Below are positions 18,960-27,473 of a stretch of 64,000 nt of DNA, one piece after another (the first letter of the stretch is position 1; each line of letters starts with the position of its first letter). The notes under the pieces were generated by a model that saw nothing but the letters and a program-made list of their open reading frames with translations, did no database searches and was not told the DNA's origin. Source of the DNA: Streptomyces sp. RFCAC02 (GTDB lineage Bacteria; Actinomycetota; Actinomycetes; Streptomycetales; Streptomycetaceae); NCBI RefSeq assembly GCF_004193175.1, contig NZ_SAUH01000001.1, positions 62,001 to 126,000 on the forward strand, written 5' to 3'. Both the position numbers and the translations under genes were made by a program.

Positions 18960-19859
18960 TCAGTCGTCCCGCACCCACGGGCGCAGCTTCTCCGGGTTGC
19001 GGACCACCCAGATCCGGGTGACGCGGCCGTCGGCGACCTCGAAGGACGCGACGGTCGTGACCGTACCCGCGCGCCGGGCCACCAGACCCGGCGTGCCGCT
19101 GACGGACCGCTCAAGGAGTTCGAGCCCCGGCGCCCGGTCGGCGATGGCGACCATGTACCCGGCGATCCGCTCCCCGCCCTCGACCGGGCGCAGGACGGTG
19201 CCGACCATGCCGCCGCCGTCCGCGGTCATGACGGCGGCCGGGTCGAGGAGGTCCACGAGGGCGGCGATGTCCTTGCTCTCCCACGCCTCCTTGACCCGCC
19301 GCACCGTGTCACCCCGCACGGTGGTCAGGCCCCCGACCCGCGCCGCGCGCACCCGCCGCCGGGCGGAGGCCGCGAGCTGTTTGCAGGCCGCCGGCGTCCG
19401 GTCGAGGACGCCGGCGATCTCGGCGAACGGGTACCTGAAGACGTCGTGCAGCACGAAGGCGACCCGTTCGGCGGGGGTCATGGTCTCCAGGACGACGAGG
19501 AACGCCGTGGTCACCGACTCGTCCAGGACCATCCGGTCGGCGGGGTCCGTGGCCCGGCCGTCGTCCCACTCCGCGCGGTCGGGCAGCGGGTCGGGCAGCC
19601 ACGCGCCGACGTAGCGTTCGCGCCGCGCACGCGCCGAGCCGAGCACGTCCAGGCAGATGCGGCCGGTCACCGTCGTGAGCCAGGCGCCCGGGGACGCGAT
19701 GCCGTCCCGCCGGCCGGGCGGCAGCGCGTACCAGCGGGCGTACGCCTCCTGGACGGCGTCCTCGGACTCCGCCAGTGAACCGAGCAGCCGGTAGGCGACG
19801 TTGAGCAGGTGGCGGCGCTCGCCCGCTGTGCCGTCGGGGTCCGTCGCAGCCGTCTCCAT
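18960..19859 (-). CDS. ECF sigma factor, ECF41/SigJ-like, with SnoaL-like C-terminal domain
   Basis: 299 residues: sigma region 2 (LLNVAYRLLGSLAESEDAVQ and EAYARWYA), region 4 (LETMTPAERVAFVLHDVFRY; EIAGVLDRTPAACKQLAASA), then a roughly 110-residue SnoaL/NTF2-like domain in place of an anti-sigma partner. Two ECF41 marks are present: YVGAWLPDPLPD between regions 2 and 4 and NPEKLRPW at the C-terminus. In that group the C-terminal domain both activates and inhibits the sigma factor. The usual target is a neighbouring oxidoreductase or DoxX/carboxymuconolactone-type gene; here the divergent small membrane protein at 19961 is the best candidate. Confidence 0.9.
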   Translation of the reverse strand: METAATDPDGTAGERRHLLNVAYRLLGSLAESEDAVQEAYARWYALPPGRRDGIASPGAWLTTVTGRICLDVLGSARARRERYVGAWLPDPLPDRAEWDDGRATDPADRMVLDESVTTAFLVVLETMTPAERVAFVLHDVFRYPFAEIAGVLDRTPAACKQLAASARRRVRAARVGGLTTVRGDTVRRVKEAWESKDIAALVDLLDPAAVMTADGGGMVGTVLRPVEGGERIAGYMVAIADRAPGLELLERSVSGTPGLVARRAGTVTTVASFEVADGRVTRIWVVRNPEKLRPWVRDD

Positions 19860-19960
19860 GATCCCGGCCGTCCCCCCGCCTTACCTTTCGCCCGCCCGCG
19901 TCGTCGAGCAGGTGAGACCTTATCGATCCACTGCCCCCGGGCGGAAAAGGGGACCACGCC

Positions 19961-20323
19961 ATGGCGACCCAGGTGACAGCACAGCGCCGCTTCTCGTTCC
20001 TGCAGACCGCGATCGCCCTGCAGACCCTGACGATCTTCCTCCAGGCGGTCTCGGCCGGTCTGCTCCTGACCGCCTCCTACGGGGAGACGCTGCACAGCGT
20101 CGGAGCCCGCGTGATGTACGGGGCGTCGATGCTGTACGTGCTCGCGGCGGTGCTCGCGTGGAAGCCGGGCGGCGGCTCGCCCCGGCCGATCGGGTACGCG
20201 TCCGGCTTCCTCGTCCTCGCGTCGGTCCAGGTCGTGCTCGGCATCGCGCATGTGCCGTCGGTCCATCTGCCGCTCGGCGTCCTGATGTTCGGCCTGAGCG
20301 TGCTGGCGCTGGCGCGGCGCTGA
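19961..20323 (+). CDS. Small four-helix membrane protein
   Basis: 120 residues, with four hydrophobic segments (about 14-35, 47-66, 77-96 and 100-117) and little else. Not recognised as a named family. It is transcribed divergently from the ECF41 sigma factor gene (101-bp gap), the place where ECF41 targets are usually found, so control by that sigma factor is a reasonable inference. Confidence 0.7.
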   Translation: MATQVTAQRRFSFLQTAIALQTLTIFLQAVSAGLLLTASYGETLHSVGARVMYGASMLYVLAAVLAWKPGGGSPRPIGYASGFLVLASVQVVLGIAHVPSVHLPLGVLMFGLSVLALARR

Positions 20324-20334
20324 CGCCGGGCCGC

Positions 20335-21105
20335 TCAGCGGGAGGTGTAGCCCGCGTCCACGTGGATGACGGAGCCGGTCACGTACGACGACTGGTCGGA
20401 CGCGAGCCACAGGCTGGCCTGGGCCACTTCGCGCGGCTGTCCGAAGCGGCCCAGCAGGCTGAGCTGCGGCGCGTACTCCTCCTCGGTGAAGCCGAACTGT
20501 TCCAGGGCGCCCCGCAGCATCGGCGTGTCGATGGCGCCGGGGGCGACGGCGTTGACCCGGATCTGCTGCGGCCCGTACTCGAGGGCGGCCGTCTTGGTGA
20601 GGCCGTTCACGCCGTGCTTGGCGGCGACGTACGCCGGGTTGGCCGGCTGGGGGCGGAAACCGCTGACCGACGAGATGTTGACGATCGAGCCGCCGCCGCC
20701 CTGGGCGACGAGCTGCCGCAGCTCGTGCTTCAGGCACAGGGCCGTCCCCTTGAGGTCGACGGACATGAGGCGGTCCCAGTAGTCCTCGTCGAACTCGGCG
20801 GTCAGCCGGTCGTCCGGGGTGAGGGCGGCGTTGTTGACGGCCGTGTCGAGGCGGCCGAACGTGTCGACGGCGGTGCGGACCATGCCCTCGACCTGGGCGC
20901 TGTCGGAGATGTCCACGCCGTGGAAGGCGGCCGTGCCGCCGGCCGCCTCGATCCGCCGGACGACGTCCCGGCCGCGTTCCTCGTTCATGTCGGCGGCGAG
21001 CACCCTGGCGCCCGCCTCCGCGAACAGCTCGGCCGTCGCGGCGCCCATCCCCATGGCGGCGCCGGTGACGATCGCGACCTTGCCCTCCAGAACCGGGAAC
21101 GTCAT
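20335..21105 (-). CDS. SDR family oxidoreductase
   Basis: A 256-residue classical short-chain dehydrogenase/reductase: cofactor loop VTGAAMGMGAATAELF, NNAA at the NNAG position, catalytic Ser in IVNISSVSG, YxxxK as YVAAKHGV, and the C-terminal YVTGSVIHVDAGYTSR. The acidic residue after strand 2 (AADMNEE) favours NAD(H). It lies downstream of a TetR gene (21286) and an esterase (21993), all on the minus strand, and could belong to their regulon. Confidence 0.9.
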   Translation of the reverse strand: MTFPVLEGKVAIVTGAAMGMGAATAELFAEAGARVLAADMNEERGRDVVRRIEAAGGTAAFHGVDISDSAQVEGMVRTAVDTFGRLDTAVNNAALTPDDRLTAEFDEDYWDRLMSVDLKGTALCLKHELRQLVAQGGGGSIVNISSVSGFRPQPANPAYVAAKHGVNGLTKTAALEYGPQQIRVNAVAPGAIDTPMLRGALEQFGFTEEEYAPQLSLLGRFGQPREVAQASLWLASDQSSYVTGSVIHVDAGYTSR

Positions 21106-21285
21106 CTCTCCGCACCTCTCCTCGCGATGTCCGCCGACGGTGCGGCGCCTCCCGGTCAGTCTGGAACGGGAGCGGACGCGGCGCGCGGCCGGTTGCTCCG
21201 AACGCGGTGCGGGGCCGGGAGGGTCAGGAGCGGTCGGCGGCCGGCCGGCGGGACACGGCAACAGGCCATGAGCGGGAGAACGGTG

Positions 21286-21930
21286 TCACAGGGCCAGGCT
21301 CCCGGTGGCCAGGAGTACGGCGTGGCGGAACGCCTCGGCACCGGCCTGTGCGCCCTCCGCCCCGGCCACACGCGCCCACTCCTCGGCCGCGACGCGCAGG
21401 GCGGCGTTCAGCATGACGGCCTTGACCCGCGGCGTCAGGGCGGCCGGGTCGTCGCCGGTGCGCGCGGCGATGATGCCGGTGAACACCGGTTCGGCGTCCC
21501 GGTGGACGCTCAGCCACACGGCGCGCAGCCCCGGCTCGTCCGGCAGCAGGCGCACCAGCGCGAGCAGCGCCTCGGCGTCCTCCGTCCGGTCGAGCGCGGA
21601 CGGGTCCTGCCGCAGCCCCTCGCTCAGGGGCCGGTCGGCGGGCCAGCGCCGCAGCCGCGCGGCGGTGGCCTCCAGACCGGCGGACAGCAGCGGGCGTACG
21701 CACTCCTCCTTGGAGGGGAAGTAACGCCACAGGGTGCGCAGCGAGATGCCCGCCTCGCGGGCGATCTGCGCTCCGGAGGTCGCCGCGACGCCCCGCGCGT
21801 CGAACAGCCGCACGGCCGCGTGGGCGATCTCCAGCCGGGTGGCCGCCTTGCGCCGCTCGGTCAGCGGCGGCCGTCCGGTCGGCCGCGCCCCGCCGGGCGG
21901 CACGGCCTCCGGTGCTCCGGGCTGCTCCAC
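21286..21930 (-). CDS. TetR/AcrR family transcriptional regulator
   Basis: 214 residues with a Pro/Gly-rich N-terminal arm (about 25 residues), the HTH (LEIAHAAVRLFDARGVAATS; IAREAGISLRTLWRYFPSKE) and a helical C-terminal domain. The first HTH recognition part ISLRTLWRYF is typical of actinobacterial MftR/TetR relatives. It lies between the esterase gene upstream and an SDR gene downstream, all in the same direction. Confidence 0.9.
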   Translation of the reverse strand: MEQPGAPEAVPPGGARPTGRPPLTERRKAATRLEIAHAAVRLFDARGVAATSGAQIAREAGISLRTLWRYFPSKEECVRPLLSAGLEATAARLRRWPADRPLSEGLRQDPSALDRTEDAEALLALVRLLPDEPGLRAVWLSVHRDAEPVFTGIIAARTGDDPAALTPRVKAVMLNAALRVAAEEWARVAGAEGAQAGAEAFRHAVLLATGSLAL

Positions 21931-21992
21931 TGCGCTCTCCCCCTCCGCCGCTGCCGTCTGTCACCCTAACGAGCCATCGGGCGGCGGCCCCG

Positions 21993-22955
21993 TCAGGCCG
22001 CTCTCCCGGTGTCCCGCCGAGGGGCGAGGTAGGCGGCGACCCGGTCGAGGGTCGCGTCCGTCTCGGGGAGGGTGGGCGCGATGTTGAGGTGGCCGTGGAA
22101 GACGCCCGCGGCGAAGTAGGTCTCGACGTCGACGCCGTGCCGCGCGGCCCGCTCGGCGGCGTCGGCGGCACCGACGCGCAGGTCGTCGTACTCGGCGAGG
22201 ATGACCAGCATGGGCGGAAGGCCCGTGTAGTCGGCGTCGTCGAAGGCCGCGAGCGGCGCGTCGGCGCGGGGGCCGGTGTAGCGGTCCCACATGGTGTCCA
22301 GGGCTTCCTGCGGGAAACGCATGGCGGGCGGGACGGCGGCCATCAGCCGCTCGTGCTCCGCCGTCGTGCGGGCGCGGCGGTGCAGGGCGGGGTAGGCGAG
22401 CACCAGCCGGTCCGGCACCGCGCGGCCCCGGGCACGCAGTTCGTACGCCGCCGCCAGCGCGAGATTGCCGCCGGCCGAGGCGCCGCCCAGCGCGGTGCGC
22501 TCCGGGTCCGTGCCGAGAACGGCGGCGTGCTCGCGGGTCCACAGATACGCATCGGCCGCCTGGCGGTGCAGCGCCGGGTAGGTGACGGTCGTGCCGTTCG
22601 CGAGGTGGTAGTCGACGGAGACCACGACGACGCCGGCGCGGGCGCACACCTCGCGGCTGACGGTGTCCCCCTCCGTGTCGTCGAGGGAGCCCGCGGCGAA
22701 ACCGCCGCCGTGCAGCCAGACGAGGGCGCCGTGGGGACCTGCCGCCGGCCCGGGCGGTGTGTAGACGCGGACGCGCAGGTTCCCGTCCCGGCCGATGTGT
22801 TCCTCGGCGGTCGGCACGGGCGGGGCCTGGTACGGACGCTCGTCGCGGTAGACGTCGGCCTTGGCGGCGCGCAGGACGGGATCCGCGTCCGTTTCGGCCC
22901 GGGTGGCCCCGGCGAGGGGGGCGAGTTTCTTCTCCAGGGACGGATCGAGGGACAT
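21993..22955 (-). CDS. Alpha/beta hydrolase, hormone-sensitive-lipase (esterase) type
   Basis: A 320-residue esterase. The HSL-family oxyanion motif HGGGFAAGS, the nucleophile elbow GGASAGGNLA, and the acid/histidine region (LVILAEYDDLRV and AAGVFHGHLNI) are all present. It has no signal peptide, so it is cytoplasmic. It is probably the first gene of a unit that also includes the TetR gene 63 bp downstream. The acyl substrate is unknown. Confidence 0.9.
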   Translation of the reverse strand: MSLDPSLEKKLAPLAGATRAETDADPVLRAAKADVYRDERPYQAPPVPTAEEHIGRDGNLRVRVYTPPGPAAGPHGALVWLHGGGFAAGSLDDTEGDTVSREVCARAGVVVVSVDYHLANGTTVTYPALHRQAADAYLWTREHAAVLGTDPERTALGGASAGGNLALAAAYELRARGRAVPDRLVLAYPALHRRARTTAEHERLMAAVPPAMRFPQEALDTMWDRYTGPRADAPLAAFDDADYTGLPPMLVILAEYDDLRVGAADAAERAARHGVDVETYFAAGVFHGHLNIAPTLPETDATLDRVAAYLAPRRDTGRAA

Positions 22956-23092
22956 GGGACCTCCGGCAGTGGGGACGACCGTGCGCTTGAATCGTTTTAT
23001 CAGGACGCGGTCCGGCCCGGGGAGCCCCCGGCCGGTGTCCGTCAACGCCCTTGGCCGGTACGGTTGTTGCCAGACGCGCAGGGGGTGCGGAG

Positions 23093-25090
23093 GTGAAGGA
23101 ACCGGGTCCGGACGATCCCGCCGAGATCGGCCCTTACCGGCTGGTGGCACGGCTCGCCACGGGCAGCACGGGACGCGTCTGCCTCGGACGCTCCCCGGAC
23201 GGCGAACACGTCGCCGTCCGGCTCGTGCACGAGTCCCGGGCGGACGATGCCGCGTTCCGGCGGCGCTTCGCGCGCGAGGTCGCGGTGGCGCAGCGGGTGC
23301 GCAGCCCGTGGACGGTGCCGGTCCTCGGGGGCGACACGGGCGCGCGCGTGCCGTGGGTGGCGACCGGGTACGTCCCCGGGCCGACGCTGCGTGACGCCGT
23401 GGCGGAACGTTTCGGCCCGCTGCCGGAGGCGTCCGCGTGGGCGCTGTGCCTCGGCCTGGCGCGGGCACTGGCGGAGATCCACGGCCACGACCTCGTGCAC
23501 GGTGGCCTGAAGCCGTCCGGCATCCTGCTCACCCCGGAGGGTCCGAAGGTCACCGGCTTCGGCATCGCACGCGGCGCGGCGGTGACGCCGTCCGGCTCCC
23601 CCCGGTGGCTGGCCCCCGAACAGATCGTCGGCGAGCGGGCCGGAGCGCCGGCCGACGTGTTCGCGCTGGGCGCGGTGGTGGCGTACGCGGTCACCGGCAC
23701 CGGGCTGCCGGCGGCGGATGCGTCCGCGCCCTGGCAGTCCCCGGACGGGGGAACGGGAGCCGGGCCGGTGGACGGCCCGCTGCGCGGGGAGCTGCGCGAC
23801 CTCGTGACGCGGTGCACGGCGAAGGACCCGGCGCGCCGCCCGTCACCGGCCGAGATAGCCGAGGAGGCCGCGCGGCACGGCGCGGCGGCGCTCGCCGGCG
23901 GGGCCTGGCTGCCCCCCGCCCTGTCGGCCGGACTCGGGCGGGATGCGGCGGCTCCCCCGGTCCCGGACGTGCCCGGCGACCCGCCGACGCACCCGGCCGG
24001 GGCATCGCGTGGGCAGCGCCGGTCGGTGCGCGGCGCTGCGGCGGTCGGCGCGTTGCTGCTGGCGGCCCTGGCCACATGGGCGCTCCTGCCGGGTGGTGGG
24101 GACAGCGCCTCCGAAGCGGCCGGTGACGCTCCGGGGAAGTCGGAGGCCGACGCGCCGGACTCGGACGACGCGCCGTGGCCGGGCCCGGCGGCCGAGACCG
24201 GTCTGACCCCCGAGACCGGCTTGACGGACGTGCGGGGCGACGCGGACGGTGCCGGCGGGACGGGCGCCACGGAGCCGGACGGCGCGACGGAAACCGCGCC
24301 GCCGGCCGGTTCCGGCGCGCCGCTGAGCGAGCTGCTGCCCCCGGAGGTGCGCGAGGCGGGGACCGTCACGGTGTACGCGCCGGTCGACGCCGGGCCGTTC
24401 GGCCACCTCGACGGGTCGGGCGGGTTCGCCGGCCTCGAACCGGAGCTGCTGGCCGCCATGGGGGAGCGCCTCGGCGTCACCTTCGCGCTGGAGGCCGCCG
24501 ACGATCGGGAGACGGCCCTGGAGCGGCTCGCGGGGGGCGAGGGACCGCGCATGGCGATCGGGGGGTTCTCCGACACGCCCGACAACCGCTCCGAGTCCGG
24601 GACCACCGTGGTGGACAGCTTCCAGGACGGCTATGTGCTGGTGATGCGCGACGGCGAGGTCGCCCGCGACCTGGGCGGTCTGTGCGGCGGCACGGTCGCC
24701 GGCTGGGAGGGCGACTACTACCGGGGACTGGTGGCGGCCGAGAGCACGGCCTGCGGGGATCCCGTCCGGTACTGGGGGATCGACGACCTGCCCGCCATGC
24801 TGGACGCGGTGCGCGACGGTGAGGCGGACGCGGCGTTCGTGCTGTACACGGAGATCGTCGGCCATTTCGCCGAGCACGAGGGGTCGGACGGCGGCCTGGC
24901 CCTGTCGGAGCGCCTGATGCTCATCGGCGACTACGGCATGGCGGTGCACCGCGGCGACGGGGAGCTGGCGCAGGCCCTGCGCGCCGCGCTCCAGTCGCTG
25001 ATCGACGACGGGACGTACGCGCGGGCCATGGAGCGCTGGGGCATCCCGGACGCCGCGGTGGACACCGCGCGGGTGAACGGCGAGCCGTGA
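23093..25090 (+). CDS. Pseudokinase (Hanks-type fold) fused through one membrane helix to an extracellular solute-binding domain
   Basis: 665 residues from a GTG at 23093. Residues 15-275 have the serine/threonine kinase fold (YRLVARLATGSTGRVCLG, RWLAPEQIVGERAGAPADVF). All key catalytic positions are changed: the beta-3 lysine is Arg43 (VAVRLVH), HRDLKPSN reads HGGLKPSG (136-143, catalytic Asp replaced by Gly138) and DFG reads GFG (155-157). A single helix at about 313-331 follows, then an acidic, Gly/Pro-rich linker, then a family-3 solute-binding domain (about 418-655; VTVYAPVDAGPF, GGFAGLEPELLAAM, DEAD-like ADAAFVLYTE). The arrangement suggests an extracellular ligand sensor whose cytoplasmic half signals without phosphotransfer. 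NCBI uses a similar bifunctional kinase/substrate-binding name; the loss of catalytic residues is what stands out here. Confidence 0.88.
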   Translation: MKEPGPDDPAEIGPYRLVARLATGSTGRVCLGRSPDGEHVAVRLVHESRADDAAFRRRFAREVAVAQRVRSPWTVPVLGGDTGARVPWVATGYVPGPTLRDAVAERFGPLPEASAWALCLGLARALAEIHGHDLVHGGLKPSGILLTPEGPKVTGFGIARGAAVTPSGSPRWLAPEQIVGERAGAPADVFALGAVVAYAVTGTGLPAADASAPWQSPDGGTGAGPVDGPLRGELRDLVTRCTAKDPARRPSPAEIAEEAARHGAAALAGGAWLPPALSAGLGRDAAAPPVPDVPGDPPTHPAGASRGQRRSVRGAAAVGALLLAALATWALLPGGGDSASEAAGDAPGKSEADAPDSDDAPWPGPAAETGLTPETGLTDVRGDADGAGGTGATEPDGATETAPPAGSGAPLSELLPPEVREAGTVTVYAPVDAGPFGHLDGSGGFAGLEPELLAAMGERLGVTFALEAADDRETALERLAGGEGPRMAIGGFSDTPDNRSESGTTVVDSFQDGYVLVMRDGEVARDLGGLCGGTVAGWEGDYYRGLVAAESTACGDPVRYWGIDDLPAMLDAVRDGEADAAFVLYTEIVGHFAEHEGSDGGLALSERLMLIGDYGMAVHRGDGELAQALRAALQSLIDDGTYARAMERWGIPDAAVDTARVNGEP

Positions 25091-25112
25091 CGGCCGCGGG
25101 CCGGTCGCCGGG

Positions 25113-25880
25113 TCAGACGGCGGACCAGCCGTTGTCGACGGGCAGGACGACGCCGTTGACGTTGCTCGCGGCGTCGGAGGCGAGGAAGAGGATCGCGGCG
25201 GCCTGCTCCTCCGGCCCCGAGACCCGGCCGGTGTTGGCCCGGTAGGCGCCGATGACGGCGGGGCCGGCGGCGGTGGCGTCGGTGTCGACGGCGATGCCGG
25301 TGGCGGTGCCGCCGGGGGCGATGGCGTTGGCCCTGATGCCCCGGTCCCGGTACATGACCGCGAGGGACTTCGTGAGGCCGACGACGCCGTGCTTGGAGGC
25401 GGTGTACGCGGCGCCGGCGGCGCTGCCGCGCAGACCGGCCTCGGACGCCGTGTTGACGATCGCGGCCCTGCCCGAGGCGAGGAGGTGCGGGAGCGCGGCG
25501 CGGGTGAGGAGGAAGGGCGCCGTGAGGTTCACGCGCAGGACACGGTCCCACTCCGCGTCGGAGACCTCGCCGAGGGCCGACATGCGGTCCATGACGCCGG
25601 CGTTGTTCACGAGGACGTCGATGCCGCCGAACGTCTCGACGGCGGTGGCGACGACCCGGTCCACGACCCGCTGGTCGCCGAGGTCGCCGACGACGGCCAC
25701 GGCCGTGCCGCCTGCTGCGGTGACCTGCCGCACGGTGGCATCGGCGCCCTCGCGGGAGAGGTCGGCGACGAGGACCTTGGCCCTCTCGCGGGCGAAGGCG
25801 AGGGCCGCGGCCCGACCGATGCCGGAGCCGGCCCCGGTGACGATGACGCCCCTGCCGTCGAGCCCGGTGTGGCTGCCCAT
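25113..25880 (-). CDS. SDR family oxidoreductase
   Basis: A 255-residue classical SDR: VTGAGSGIGRAAALAF, LVNNAGVMD, catalytic Ser in IVNTASEAG, YTASKHGV, and the C-terminal NGVVLPVDNGW. Asp in VADLSREG suggests NAD(H). A perfect palindrome (25947-25961) lies 66 bp upstream of its start, but no regulator gene is adjacent. The stop lies 22 bp from that of the pseudokinase gene (convergent). Confidence 0.9.
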   Translation of the reverse strand: MGSHTGLDGRGVIVTGAGSGIGRAAALAFARERAKVLVADLSREGADATVRQVTAAGGTAVAVVGDLGDQRVVDRVVATAVETFGGIDVLVNNAGVMDRMSALGEVSDAEWDRVLRVNLTAPFLLTRAALPHLLASGRAAIVNTASEAGLRGSAAGAAYTASKHGVVGLTKSLAVMYRDRGIRANAIAPGGTATGIAVDTDATAAGPAVIGAYRANTGRVSGPEEQAAAILFLASDAASNVNGVVLPVDNGWSAV

Positions 25881-25946
25881 GGTCGTTCTCCTCGCGTGCG
25901 GTGGTACGGGCGGCGGTGGCGCCGCGCCGCCGACCCTACGACTTCA

Positions 25947-25961
25947 TGGCACACAGTGCCA
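25947..25961. promoter_or_regulatory. TetR-type operator upstream of the SDR gene
   Basis: Perfect inverted repeat TGGCAC-ACA-GTGCCA, about 66 bp upstream of the SDR start at 25880. The size and symmetry fit a TetR or FadR-like site. No cognate regulator is encoded next to it. Confidence 0.6.
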
Positions 25962-26083
25962 AAAAGTCGCCGCGCGCCCCGCCCGTGAGGACCGGGCCGG
26001 GCGCACCCGTCCACGGACCCCGGGAATGGGCAGCGCCGGCCCGGGCGGGATCCGGGCCGGCGCAGACGGTGCGGTGGAGGTGA

Positions 26084-27028
26084 TCACGGCTGCTCGAAGG
26101 TCCACACGGCCCGGGCGCCGGGACCGACGGACAGCGTGGAGTTGCCGATCCGCTCCTCGGTCATGACGTCCTGGGACTCGTTCAGCGCCATCTTGATCCA
26201 CTGCAGGCCGTACTCACCCGCCGGGACCACGTCGAACTGGACCTCGGTGACGCCGTCCGACACGTGGACGTCGCCGTCGTCGAAATACTCGATGTCGAGG
26301 CCGGCGGCCTCGAACAGCGGCAGGTTGTCGCTGAGGTCGCGCTCGCTCACGCCGAAGCGCAGGCCGGTGATCTCGCGCATCAGGTGGTCCTGGTAGTCGT
26401 CGGTCTGGTACCGCTCCCGGCTGATGTCACCGGGGTAGGCCGCCGGGTCCGTGTTGCTGCGCGGGTCCTCGAAGTACTCCGGCAGGTACTCCATCGCCCA
26501 GGCCCCGAAGGTGTCCCACTCGGTGACGGGCATGTTGAACCCGTCGAACCACCCCACCGGGACGCCGTCGCCGAAGTCGCGCGTCTGGCGGAACTCGAGG
26601 GGGTCGACGCCCGCCTCGGTCAGCCGCTCGGTCGCCGTCTGGAGGCCGCCGGTGTACTCGGCCGACAGCGCCAGCGAGGACGAGCCGTAGTTGGCGTCCT
26701 GGCCGGGCAGTTCACCTTCGGCGAAGAACTCGAAGTAGGTCTCGCTGCCGTAGATGTAGCTGCCGCTCCAGGTCAGCTCCGCACCGGTGGTCGTGCGGAT
26801 CTCGAAGTTGGCGAAGTCCCGCAGGTACTCCGAGTTGTCGATGGCCTCGGCGGTCTCGGCGTCGATGACCGCGTAGGAGTGGTTGTAGTACAGCGTCGGC
26901 TCATCGGCTGTCTGCTGGGCCTGCTCGGCCGTCACCGGCTGCGCGCCGGCCTGGCCCGCTCCCGTGAGGGCGACGGTGACGCCCAGCGCAGCGACGGTCG
27001 CAACTCCGAAAAACCGTTTCTTCAGCAT
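26084..27028 (-). CDS. Secreted protein of unknown function (DUF5829-like)
   Basis: 314 residues with a clear signal peptide (MLKKRFFGVATVAALGVTVA followed by LTGAGQAGAQ). The mature protein begins with LYYNHSYAVIDAETAEAIDNS, an opening I associate with the actinobacterial DUF5829 group; that link is from memory. It is acidic and rich in Tyr, Trp and Phe, has no cysteines that I noticed, and has no obvious catalytic motif. The VOC/glyoxalase-like alternation of strands is suggestive only. A GGGAG ribosome site precedes the ATG. Confidence 0.7.
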   Translation of the reverse strand: MLKKRFFGVATVAALGVTVALTGAGQAGAQPVTAEQAQQTADEPTLYYNHSYAVIDAETAEAIDNSEYLRDFANFEIRTTTGAELTWSGSYIYGSETYFEFFAEGELPGQDANYGSSSLALSAEYTGGLQTATERLTEAGVDPLEFRQTRDFGDGVPVGWFDGFNMPVTEWDTFGAWAMEYLPEYFEDPRSNTDPAAYPGDISRERYQTDDYQDHLMREITGLRFGVSERDLSDNLPLFEAAGLDIEYFDDGDVHVSDGVTEVQFDVVPAGEYGLQWIKMALNESQDVMTEERIGNSTLSVGPGARAVWTFEQP

Positions 27029-27399
27029 GAGGGCTCCCTACTGGGCTCGTACATGGGTGCGGGGGGTGGGACGCCGAAAGCTCGGGCAAGGCCCGGGGCG
27101 CGCGTCCGGCGGGACGGTGCCGGCGGTTTCCTGTACGTGCGGTGCCGCGCCCGCTCCCGTCGTCCGGTCCGGTGCGTTTTTTCGCAGGTGCAATGCGGGC
27201 GGTCCACGGCACAACCGCCCCACCGGCACCAGGAACCCCAGTGGCCGGCACCAGCAAGAATCCCGATGCCGAATCGGCCGGTCAAGGGTGCGATCGGTGC
27301 CTACTTCGGCAACACCGCGCGCACCCCGGAGCTGACGCGGCACTCAACTCACAAACATCGGACGGGTGTTGCAGGCGTCACACAAGCCATGTCAAAAAC
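27029..27399. other. Intergenic region without a supported gene
   Basis: About 370 bp between the divergent secreted-protein genes. Several open frames exist on both strands but none has convincing codon use, ribosome site or protein features. The right end is AT-richer and leads into the iron box. Confidence 0.5.
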
Positions 27400-27418
27400 T
27401 TAGGTAAGGCTAAGCTAA
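27400..27418. promoter_or_regulatory. DmdR/IdeR iron box
   Basis: TTAGGTAAGGCTAAGCTAA matches the DtxR/DmdR consensus (TTAGGTTAGGCTAACCTAA) at 17 of 19 positions, and its two differences are symmetric. It lies 55 bp upstream of the beta-propeller start codon at 27474, so repression by Fe2+-DmdR1 is expected. Confidence 0.8.
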
Positions 27419-27473
27419 CCTCTCGTTGTCCGCCTCGCTCACGAGGTGTCCCCTGCAAGGAGTGGTCACACCC

